A program made the position numbers and the translations under genes. Below are positions 27,001 to 39,000 of a stretch of DNA of 64,000 bases, piece after piece (positions within the stretch are counted from its first letter, which is position 1; each line of letters begins with the position of its first letter). The DNA is taken from assembly GCF_019059575.1 (NCBI RefSeq), contig NW_024881870.1, positions 434,001 through 498,000 on the forward strand, given 5' to 3'. The stretch is from Amphibalanus amphitrite (lineage: Eukaryota; Arthropoda; Thecostraca; Balanomorpha; Balanidae). Under the pieces are notes generated by a model, which worked only from the letters and a program-made list of their open reading frames with translations, had not been told where the DNA came from and made no database searches.

Positions 27001-30000
27001 CCGGTTCCCGGGGCCCGGGTCCATTTGGTCGTAGCACCACGGTTTTCTCATCTGGCCGCTGAGAACCTCCATGTGCCAGACGAATAGAAGCACTAGCAGC
27101 CGCAGAAGATGTCGGTACACAGCCATGGTGAGGGAGGACGGAGTGAGCTGCGGCAGACCCCGGCGGTGACCGGTGCCGGAGGCAGGCTGTTTGGCAGTGA
27201 CCGGCGGCGGAGAGACGCTCAGAATGGTTCAGAGTGAAGCTAAGGGCTAACGTGGCAGGGCCGGTCCTTGAGACGTTGTTTTCGTGACATTTCAGTCACG
27301 TTCGGTCGCCGTGACCCATTTTCGTGGCGTAGGTATCGATCGAGCGACTGTTGTTGGCCTGTCGCGGCCGACGGGAAAAGTGCCGACCGATGGCCGTTGA
27401 CCTTCCACTTCAATTGTGCTAGTGTCTGGGGGAATGGACGAGTCGGTAGTGTTACCGGACCGGACATCAGCCTGTTTGTTTGAAAAGTAATTGAACTTCT
27501 TTTCAGTACTTAGGACGCGTGCATCATTGATAGGCAATAAAAAGTTAGCAATAAGATCAGTTTTATTGTTTTTTTTTTTTTTGTTCTCCCAAATGATGGC
27601 TGTAAACGTTTCCGCTTCTTCTTTTCATCCTGCATTTCCCTCTTGATCTTACTGTTCCCCTTTGATCGCTCGGATGTCTCCCTAATCTTCTCTCCCTCTC
27701 AGCACTCACCAACCCCGTCCCCTCCCCAGGCGCACCTGGAGCAGCGCCGTGCCACTCGGGCGGCCGCCGAGCAGTGTCGTGTCGACACCGCCGCTCGTCA
27801 GCGGGACAACACGCGGCGCATCGTCGCACGGCTGGTACAGGAGGAGCGGCGCCGGCTGCAGTCACCGCGGCCGCCGCCGGCGCCGCTCCGACCCCGCCGG
27901 CCGGGCCGCTCCACCCGGCCCCGCAGCCTGCCGCCGCTGACCGCAGAGTCAGGGCAGCTGCCGGACTCTACCACAGGTATAGAACAGTCAGCCAGTCCGG
28001 ATAGCGGTGGAGCAGGCGAGGAGGCTGGCCGGAGTGCGGAGACTACCGTCTCGGCGATAGCGCGCCCGACTGACTCGGCCTCAGCTGATGGTCTGACTGA
28101 CTCGGCCGGTCAGCATGAGGACATGCACACGCTGTCCTCTCCGGACTCTTCTGGATCGTCAACTCCGCCTCGCGGGCCCACCTCGGACGCCCACGGTAGA
28201 GCGCGGGCCTCCAGACTCTCCTCTGGAGATCTGGAGAGGCTGCAGCACCTGCTGGAGACGTCGGCCAAGGGAGGGGGCGGGGATGACGAGGGTGACGATC
28301 TGGGTGACGAGGGCTCCCTGGGCGGCTCGCTGGGCAGTGTGGGACGCCAGTGGATGAAGAGGCGGCCCGATATGCCGGTGGAGAGGCCGCCGGTCACCAG
28401 CGACCCGTGTCCGTTCAGCTGGAAACCGGACGTCATCGAGTTCAAGGTGGGTTGTGAGGTGGCAGGAAGAACATGGGAGTCTATTCGAACTGTTCATAAG
28501 GTTAACGTATATTTAGACTGGAAGATATATGTTGACCAATATGGTGTGAGAAATGAAAGGAGTTGCTACTTTCGTACTGTCGAACCTCCAAAAAAGAGTT
28601 TATGCTAGGCTGGGCTAGGTTCTTGTTCAAATCATGTTTCAAGTTTTGCAAAATGATATGATCGTTTCGCTGCCCTCCCACACCGAGGAAATGTATAAGT
28701 ACTCATGTTGTCCCTTGACAATGGTCTAAATATTGTTCTCTCCTTCCCACAGGACTTCCAGGTGGGCTGGACGTACTACCGGCGTGTCTCGATCGTGAAC
28801 CTGTCCCGGACCCGCTCCAGCTGTCGCTACATCGGCCTGTTCGAGCACAACTACTACCAGCTGGAGCAGCCGCTGGCCGAGAGTCTGCGCGTTCATTTCC
28901 AGCCGCCGGGCTTCCTGGGAACCGGGCTGGCGGCGAAACTCGAGCTCGAGTTCACACCGCGTATGCTCGGAGACGGAGAGTGTCTGGTACGATTCCAGGC
29001 GCCAAATGGGGAGTTCCAGGTGCCTGTGAGGTTCGTGGCTCAGCGAGCAGAGCCGAGACTAGACCGGAGAGCGGTGGAGTTTGGGGATCTGGTGCTGGGG
29101 ACGCGAGTGAAGCGCAGTGTGGTGCTGAGGAACACTGGTAGTAAGGGGTGTCGGTTCACCGTGAGGCCCCTGGTACCGACCCCCACGGGGAGTGCGGAGG
29201 AGGAACGGACAGAGAGCCAGAGGCAGGTCACCTCTGCGGCCGCGGAGCACTCGGCAGTCGCTGTGGACAGGCCGGGCAGGGCGCCGCGAGGCGGGACTGC
29301 CGGGTCGGTCGGAGCTGTGGCAATCACTATCGCTCCGCGCGGAGGTACAGCAGGGTCGGTGGGAGCCGTGGTACCGATTTCCAGCTCTCCCGACGGAGCG
29401 GCGGTGGTCTCGACGTCCCCAACCTCCTCCCCCGCTCCTGCGACCAACGACTCACCCGCCCCTGCGACCACAGCCTCGCCAGCTCTCGCTTCGGGCTCTG
29501 CAGGGAACTCTGGGGCGTCATCATCAGCTGGTCCCGCCGCGTCCACCACCTCCCCAGAACCCGCAGTCACCACCAGCACCGAACAACAACCCACCTCCGC
29601 CAAAACGGCCACTGACATCGTCTCATCAATCCTGGATCAGCTGTTCGACCGGCTGCCCATCATCGACTTCGACGGGGGACTGGGGGTGTGCGGCAGCGGC
29701 GAGGGCGAGCTGCCGGCCGGCGGCAGAGCGCGACTTCACCTGGGCTGTGTGGCCGACCTGGAGGGCGCCTGGAGACAGCAGTTCGTCGTCGAGTTTGACG
29801 ATCCCAACTGTGAACCGGTGAGGATGTGGGTTGGTGGTAAACTGGTGAGTGGGTGTCAGCTGGGAGGGGTTAGGATACGGGAAGTGAGAGTGGTGCTGAT
29901 TTTTATTGATGCATTATTGGCTATTTTGGGTGTCGGCTATGATACAGAACATACAGCCACGATGCAGCCGTGGGTACACACGGAAACGACATTTTCTTTA

Positions 30001-33000
30001 CGAAAAAAGTAGCATTCATTCATCCTCGTAGCTATGCGTTTTTTTTTTTGCTGATTTGTGAAGCGTAGCTGGGTAAAAGTATGCTCACTGCTAATAAGCG
30101 CCGACTCTGCCCTATCTTCTGTCCCATATCTATCCTCACACTCCTCTCCCCATCCTCAGTTTACGCTGACGGCGTCCTACTCCGGTCACGAGTTCCCGAT
30201 CTCCGTGCGTAACCCGCACCTCTCGCTGGACATTTGTCTGTGCGGGCTCACCTACTGGGACACCTTCGAGATCGTCAACACCGGTAAAGTCGCCAGGTGT
30301 GTGCGGCTCGATTGAACGTGAGGAACGTGCGTGAATGTATGAAGTGCATATCTCCGTTGTAAATAATGTTCTGTGCTTATGCAGTGATGTTGGGAGTGGT
30401 TACGCTTAAGTTTGCCCAGTTGGATTTTTGTCGTGGTACTGGCAGGGTTTTAAGTGAGGGCGTTTCTAGTCTCATTCTTATTCTAGTGTCTTATTTGAGC
30501 TAGATAAAACTGTGACTATGGCTGGGCAATGGGCATGTTGAATGATCTGACTACTGTCACTTCGATTTCAGCCGTGTGCGAACTGTTGTGCCCGATGATA
30601 TGAAGCCGTTCGTGGACATCCAGGGATCCCCGGCGCTGGTTCAGGCCGACAACTCGTTCAAGGTCAAGATTTTCTTCAAACCAAAGTAAGTGCCTTTGTT
30701 CGCAGTAAGAGCGGCAGCTGCTAAGCAATAAGCATGGCACGCACTTTGGAAGTTACCGAATAAATAACTCATTAACAAACCCGATGAGCCGCATATTAGC
30801 TTATCGACTTTTGTCGATTGATACACCAACGGATAGTGATGGACTTTTGCTAGTATAGCCATATTGTCCTCAGCTGTCCCAAATTTCCCCGTCTAACCTC
30901 TACTCCCCTCTTTCAGACGTTCGCTGCTCAGCCCTCCACACCGGTTCTTCGACCCCGCCACACACATTCTCGACTTCCCAGTGTCCTTCCACGTGGACGC
31001 CGGTTCACTGGGCGCCTCTCTGGGCGGCGCGCGAGGCGCCCCGATCGTGGGCTCCGTGCAGGCAGCTGTCTCCAGTAACCACGTGTGGCTGAAGCCGGAG
31101 AGAGTCGAGTTTGGGAGGGTCACCCTACTGGAGTCGGCGTGTCGGAGAGTGCAGCTGACTAATGGTGGCCTGACGGTGCAGCAGTGCCACTTCACCGGAC
31201 TGCCGGATGTGAGAACCGAGAGGGCGAGAGACCTAAGGGGGAGGGGGATGGCAGTGTAATAGAAGTGAAACCCTAGACGTCTAGGCTAAAAAGTGATGCA
31301 ATTGGGCGATGGTTGAATCCCAGGAACTTAATGAAACTCGAAAATTTGCATGATCATTTTTACAGTGGCTCGTATCGCTGCGCTGCTAAATTCAATGTTT
31401 ATGCTATATAATGGTTTTGTTAAAACAAGAAATGTCCACATCGCTCCACCAGCTATCCGCTGAACTACTTGCTGAGCATGATATCACTGCGTTTGTCTCA
31501 CCAGTCCGTCTGTATGACCGCCTGTTCTGACCCTTACACCCTCTACCTCCACAGAGTGTGACCGTTCAGCCGGGTAACGGCGGTGCGGTGCTGCTGCCGG
31601 GGGAGACGGTGCCTCTGGACGTCATCTTCTCCCCGTCCGTGTCCGGTCAGCACCAGTTCTCACTGGTCGTGGAGACGCTGGATGGCGGCAGGTAGGAGCG
31701 GGGAAAGGAAGTTGACAGGCATCACTCGTCACTGCCCCACGGTGTTTGAGATAGAATTGAAAGTCAGGCTCGTAGGAGGGATATTTGGATGTCATTATTT
31801 GCTGGCGCTCGTTGAATGGTCGATCGCTGCTTGTGAAGTACAAAGTGTTTCGAGTTGTCAGCCTCTTCCTCTTTCTCTGTCCCTTTCTCTTCCTACCCCT
31901 CCTCCAACTCTTCCTCCCTCTCTTCCCAGAGCCACTGTCACATGTCACGGCCTGGCCACCACCCCGCCCCTCTCTTTGAGCGCTACCAGTATCAAACTGA
32001 GCGGCGTGCCTGTCCAGGGAGAGAAGAAGGCGGCCGTTTACGTGCAGTGTCCTAAGGTGCGTGTTTACCGTGGCAATCTGCGTCGCTTGTAGACATCACT
32101 CGACCGACTCGATATTTTGCTTTCTGTGATTGCGATTGGTTTCACTGAGCTCATTGGAATGTCCATGATGCTTTAGCTCAACACTTTGCTTTTAGCACCA
32201 GCTTTAACTTTTTCTGTCCTTCCCCTCCAGGTACCGCTGGCTGAGGAGAAGTTTTTCGCCATGGGCGGCAGTTTCGAGTTTCAGCCGCCAGATGGCATCC
32301 CGGTGGCCATACACCCCATGGTGGGGTTCGTACCCTACAAACAGGTCAGCCGTGGTTTGGTTACCGTATCTGGGTGGGGGTGGGACAATGACTAACTTCA
32401 GTAAACGCTTGTCAAGTCTGGGGTAATTCGAGTCACCTTTAGTTGACGTAGTTGAGTCGTTTAGAGCGGAGAAGTGACCAAATTTTGCCGATCTACGCAC
32501 ACACCTGGTTATAGCGGTTAGATTTAATAAGCTTTAGTGCTCCTCTGTGTTACCGAGCTGGCAACACGGTGGATGTGCTGAAAACGCAATCATCTCTTCA
32601 CGGTGATGTATTGCATAACGCATATCTATGTACAGTGCTGAGTACAGAGTACAGACATTGCAAGATTGGCAAAAACCGTGTTATTGTTTCAACATATGCA
32701 CATTGCACACTGACTGATTACGCGTTAATGTAACTATGGCTGATACGTGTAATAGAGTTTTTAAAAGCAGCCTCACGACTAACTACGATCCCGATGAACA
32801 CTACCCGAATGTATAGAAGCTGATCGGGCCGGCTGAGGGGCCCCGCCGCCGCGGTGTCAGCGGCCGGCGTCTTCTGCCCCCCGCGGAGGGGGCGGGGGAC
32901 TGGGTGGGGGTGGGGGTCGGGCCGAACCCTGCCACCCGCGCGGCCGGCTGGGGCGTGCAGCGGCCGCCGGGACGGCACGCCCGCAGCTCCTCGTCGTAAG

Positions 33001-36000
33001 TTTCGCCCTCCTTGCAGCTGAACAGTTCCGGCTGCCCGCCGCTGCAGAGGTAGAAGTGCTCACAGTCGGACGCCGCGTGCTTCCCATCCGACGGACACAC
33101 AAAGATATCGCTGGCGTCGTAGGCGGGAGTGGTAGGCGGCACTGGTGTTGTCGGCAGACCGGACTCGTCGATACCCAACATCCCAGCCTTGAGAGCGCGG
33201 ATCATGGGGAACGGCTCTCCGGTACAGAACCCGCGGAAGTCGTCCAGAGAGACCGTCCAGACGGCGACTCCGCCCAGACCCGCCTCCCGAGCCATGCGAG
33301 CCTTCATCATAAGCGACGTCTCGTCGTCGAAGGCAACAATCTGATCCTCACCGGCGGCGTACGGTCCCACATCCTGAGGGAACGGCCGCGCCGCCGTCCA
33401 GCCCCTCCGACCCGTCTTGTCGCAGATCTCGTACGTAGCCAGAGATCCTTTGGCACGAGTGATGGGCCCGGCAGCACCGGGTCCGGACGAGCTAGCGTAC
33501 AGACCGGCGAGCCGGGGATCCTCCAGGGTGAAACTCATCCCGAACGTTGGCACGGCGAGGTTCAGTTTGGCCATGTCTGCACCCATCTGTTTGAGCGTCT
33601 CGAGGGTGGTCAGGATATCTCGTCCGGCGGCGTCGGCCGGCGCTCCGGGTGGGGTCCGCAGCGGCGCGTGATGAGAGGTGACGCTCCGCTCAGTCACCTG
33701 GTATCGGTAACCCAGAACGTTGGCGTAGTCCACCGCAGCCGTCACTCGCTCCATGTCAAAGTGCTCCCGCAGCTCGTCTGGATGTGGAGTCAGCTCGACG
33801 GCCAGCAGCAGCCGCCGGCGTCCCGTGGAGGTCGTATCGCGGTCAAACGCCGCTCGCAGTGCCTCCAACAGACCGGCGTGGTCCTCGGGCGCGTGCGGCG
33901 GCTTCCAGTCCACATCCAGACCGTCGAAATCGTGTTCACGGAGGAATTCCACCGCCGCCTCTGCGAGCTGTTTGCGGCTCTCAGCCGTGGCGGCGGCGGC
34001 TCGGAGCGAATCCTGCTGCTGTCCGCTGCCTCCGATCATCGTGAGCACCTTCAGATCGGGGTTGTGCTCGCGGAGTTCCACTGTGCTCCGGTAGCCGCCG
34101 GTGACAATATCAGCGAACACGTCCAGCGGTCCGACCCGAAGTGTCTCGGCGTGCACCCCGGCTCCCACATAGTGGATATGGGTGCACAGGTGCGGCGGGA
34201 TGTTGGTGGGAAGGAAGCGGCCCAGCGGCGGACGGTACCGTGCCCAGTTCTCGTAGAAGCACACCACCCGTGGGGCGGACTGGCCGGTGGAGGAAGGTGG
34301 TAGTGCTGTGAGCAGCAACAGTAGCAGTGAAGACGAGGGGAGCTGAAACCAGGAGCGTGTTGGTTAGAGGCATATACATAGATAGGTATCTCAGCAGTCC
34401 AACATTATGCGTTCTTTGACCTTGACGATCGGCAAATCTGCCATAGTCAGCTATCAGCTCTCATTGCTCGAATTGAGTGTATCCAGCGTATTTGGCGTCT
34501 TTCTTGTCGCCCGCCTGCTGATTGTGGTGCATTGTTACGGGGCAGCGCTTGAGAGGAAAATACTCGTAAGGGACTGGGTGGGGTCGAGGGGTGAGATTCT
34601 TGTGACAGGCTCAAATTATGGTAGGAATTTTCTTAAAAGGTCTCAGTTTCCGCCTAAATATTTTTCAGCGAATCATTGCATGTGCCTGCAATGCTTAGAC
34701 TACTTCAACTGTTCGATCTCTTCACCGTCACCTTCAGACTTCAAAACCAGTATAGTGAGCACTGAGCAAGTTGCATCAGTCAGGAGGCACCGCATGCATA
34801 AACAATCGATTCCCAGTAAAGAAAAATGCAAGCACACGGCCGTCTACCTGTACCCAATGTTTCTCTCCTACCCACTCACCTTCATATTAACTCGTAGCAC
34901 TCTCGTCGCCTCTCCCCAACACGCTCCTTTCAGCGCCCGGGCGGAGAAGTGGCAGTGACCACCGTCCCAGCGCACCCTATAAACTGCCCTCCCGCCGCCA
35001 CTCCGCCGACTACTCGCCCAGTAGCGCTGTGCCTCGCGCCGCTCTGAGCCCCGCACGGCTCCCACAGATGCGGAGATGGCGCGAAACCGGTTTGGCGCCA
35101 CTATTCTGTCGGTGCAGGGACAGACGTGCTGCTAAAAGCTGGCTGCTCTGGAGAGGTAGAGCGCGGCTGAGGTGTGGGTTTACCGGCCGCCTCGGGGAAC
35201 TTTGTGGGGCTCGGGATGATTTGTACTGGTTCGAAGAAGCTGGTGGTCGGTTTTTGGAATCCCCGCGATGAGCAAGGCGCTCAAAAGAAGTCCCGGGTGA
35301 CTGAGTTCACCCAGTTCTCAGACTCGGTGATAATATCTTGTGGAAGCTTTGAGGTACTGATTCATGTTCGTGGAATTTTAGCGGTTGTATGTACCACGGC
35401 ACCGGGAAGTTTGTTTTTGGACACACATCCTAGGCTTCACTACTAGACATTAGCAAAAGACACGCTATGTGGTAACAGAAAATCCGAAAACCACGATACT
35501 TTTCCTAAATAATATTTCCCATGTTTATTACCATCCTTTTTTCACGTCACTGACAGATGTATTTGCTGGCGGGCTTCCCACGGTTGCGGGCCTACCCGCT
35601 CCGACTCTAGCGTCGGTATTCACCTCCCGTTCCCGTGCGTTTCCTCAGAGTCGCCGTGTCGAGGTGACGGTGTCGCCCATCCTGGATCCGACCGAGGTTC
35701 GTATCACCGCCTCGCTCCTCCGCTACGAACAGCTGGAGATGGAGCGGGCCGCCGAGCCGGAGGTGTCCGCCAAAGGTGACAAGGTGCGTCCGAAACGGCA
35801 CGGCACGGAACATCAATCTGAGAACGTCTCATAACGATATGCTATGAGCAATATGCGATATGCGAAATGGCTTTTGATCATAAGCTCCCGATGGCGTGCA
35901 AGTTTTCTAGTGTAACTCTTATACGATTCTTATGGTTTCCTGCCTTTGAAGTAACAGTAGCTCAATGGCTATGTTGGTCAGTTTCAGTTTTTATTTTTAT

Positions 36001-39000
36001 TTTTATTTTGACCAAGCATGATATGACATTTGCGATGACATACAACACGGATGATGAGGGACGTCAAAGCGCACCTAGTTGTCCGTTGATGTTTTTTTAC
36101 GCTCATTTTTTTTTTTTTTGCTTCCTTTCACGTTGCATGCGTGTCGTATACTCTCCACAGAACAAGAAGAAGGGTCGTAAGAAGTCAGCGGAGAGGCCTC
36201 AGATGATCCTGTGTCCGGAGCCCTCCACCATCCACCCGGGCAGCGATCTGTACCGGGAGGCACAGCAGGTGCTTCTGAGGACGTACGAGCCGGCCACGTA
36301 CCGTTACGTGATCCCGTGCTGCGTGAGGCACGGGGACACCGGTCAGGAGAGCAGTGGGTGAGAGAGAGGATTAGGGGGTTATCGGGGGTCTTTGAAAGAC
36401 TGGAAGACTTAAACAACTGGCTTCTCAATGGTCCATAGCGGCGCGGTGGCTTAAAATCGCGCCACCACCTACATTTCGGTTGGCTGAGCTTCGCTTATGT
36501 AGTAAGCTTTGGCGTGGTAGATGATCGATTATTTCTGAACATGATCAGCAATTGGCTGGTCCCCGGCCCGATTTTAGTCTCTGTCCTAGTCTGCACCACA
36601 GCGGCGCGGCTCTGACACCCGTCCTCGTCTTTCAGGCCATGTGACGTTCTGTATCTCGAAATTGTCTACATCATGACTGCGCTTAACACCCAGTTTCTAT
36701 CCCCCAGGCCTTGTGACGTACTGTACCTGGAGGTAGTCTGCACCACGGCGGCGCCCCACCTCGTACCCGCCTCGTCTCTGTGCCTCGACTTTGGTCCGCG
36801 CGTTCTGCGCGCGCCCGCCTACCTGGAGGTGGCGCTGGAGGGCGCCGGTGAGGGGCCGCTGCGGCCGCGCGCCTCGGCTCTGGACCCGCACGGACCGTTC
36901 AGACTGGTGGAACCGCTGAGGGAGGTGCCGCCGGGAGAGAGGAGTGTGGCGCGCGTCTGCTACACGCCAGAGAGGCTCAGTCAGGTAAGATAGGGACTAG
37001 ATAGGGTTCAGTCAGGGGGGGGGGGGGGCGAAGGGGGACTGTGACGTGAATGGAAATGGCTGTGCTTCACTTTAAATCACATTCTCTTCCTTGTCTAGTG
37101 ATAGTAACTCTAATCTCTTTCTAAATGACTGATGAATGAATGAGTTCTGATGGTGCTAATGCAAAAATAGTGCGTTAACTGACAAGACTGACGATGACGC
37201 TTTGCGGTAGGAGCTGGAGTTTTGGAACATTACCGGAGGGAACACCAATTTGCGATACGCCCTCTACGGTCGTGGAGTGAAACAAGAGTTCTCATTCACT
37301 CCGGAAGATGGCATCATCAACATGGGGAAGGCTAAGCTCGGTAAAGCGAGCAAGAAGCAGATCACGGTAAGCTGTTGTCGCCCTATCTTCACCATACTGC
37401 CTCCCCCCTTCCGTCGTTTCCATCCTCAGGATAAACAAATCATTCTCCCCCACGCCGCAACCCTCGGTCCGGGCTGGACAGGCACCTTTATCCTATGCGG
37501 GCGGCTCCCATTGGAGCGCACCGCAGTTCCTAAAGGAGCACACCCGTAGCCGGGTGCAGTGAGTGCTTGAGGGGGGGGGGGGGGGAACTGGTCGACCTGT
37601 CCCTCAACGGGCTCAGCCCCGGTGACTCACGAGGGTGCCCGCCCAGACCAATGTCTCCCCTTAATTTCTATCTTTCTTCTGGCTCTGCAACGGTCTCAAT
37701 GGATCGAAAGGGCTAACCCAACAAAACAAAAACAAATACTGTCGACCTCCCCCCCCCCCCCAGGTACCGTATAGGCCTTTAGCTAAATAAGAAATGGAGC
37801 ACCGCTTTTAACATTCCGTCAAATTAGTTTCGGTCGAATAATCCGAGATACCCACCATACCCTTCCTACCGCAGCAGCATGAAATGTCTCTCACTGCGGT
37901 GCTTTCGTGAAATTTGTATTGATTGACAACTTGGTATCACAATCCCTTGGCAAAATGGGCTTTCTTTTTTAAGATACAAAGGTACAGGAGCACAGGCTCA
38001 TTATGGTCCTGATACTGCTATGATAGCAGTGTCTGCTATTATTATGTTTGTGCAATTTGTCTTTTCTTCAATGCTGTGAAGTTCTGTCAAAACTGTTTGC
38101 TATTTTTACTCGCCCTGACCTCGGCATGGTATTAATATTGGCCCCAGTGATGCTGTTTGATAAGTTGTATTCCCCACTTTCTCCTCAGTTTAATTTACCG
38201 AGGCTGGTCCCTGTACCGTTTGCCGATAGTACCGATAATGGTTTTGCGCCGTATTTCTCGACAGTCCGGTCCGCGACGTCACAGTTCACAGTTCACACAC
38301 GTGGACTATCCAGTAGGAACGAGTGGGGATAGAAGCCAGCCGGCTGACGAGAAAGACGGCACGGATTAGTCCGTCTGGTGACGGATTAGGCAGCCGGGAG
38401 CCGAGCTCGTTCTAGTCGTACTGTCTGACTGGTTTGGTGGGCGTACTCCCGGCGTAGTTTGCCGATATAGAAACGTTACGGAGAATGGGAATAGCTCGTG
38501 GGTGAAAGCCGTGTGTGTAGTCGCTATTGCTGTCGACAATGGGCTGTTCAACTATGGTAGCTGTCAGCTGCCAGTCTTGTTGAGGTGATGCATCTTGAAT
38601 TCCGATGTGCTTACACCGCCTAGCATGCGTTCATTGGTTTCACTGGATGTTTTTTCTTCTTCGACAATGTATTGTGAAGCCTACCAGAAGCCCCCAGCGC
38701 AGTCGAATCTGAATCTCAAAGCCACAGAGCTGTCTGGCCTCGACACTCGACACATTTTTTACAGTAGCCTTATCCGATGATAGAGCGCCAGTCTCATGAA
38801 GATGTTCGAAAGCTAGTACGTGGTTTGGCAGAATACCGTGTACGATCATTTTGTGTCCTTGGGATCGCATTTTTTTTTCAAATCCATGTAACTTGCAATG
38901 TGTTTTACCTGGAATAGGCCTCGTCAGTCGTCGTGGTCATTATCTTGTTTGTGATGCTGTGTTGATCTTGTTGCTGTCGCCTGATTGTTTGCATTTCTCA

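Noticed and set aside
29040-29618. A 192-codon minus-strand frame over CFAP74 exon 7
   Set aside because: Antisense of the low-complexity Ser/Pro/Ala segment; composition mirrors it.
33056-34303. A 415-codon plus-strand open frame
   Set aside because: It is antisense to the chitinase-like exon, with no domain and composition typical of a shadow frame.
34868-35101. A 77-codon minus-strand gene ending MKVSG
   Set aside because: Its last codons are the real Met-Lys start of the chitinase-like gene running into the GTGAGT donor; the rest is upstream untranslated sequence.
36636-36707. A separate extra exon of CFAP74
   Set aside because: There is no donor before the true exon 16 acceptor; the segment can only be an upstream extension of exon 16, so I list it as an alternative acceptor.
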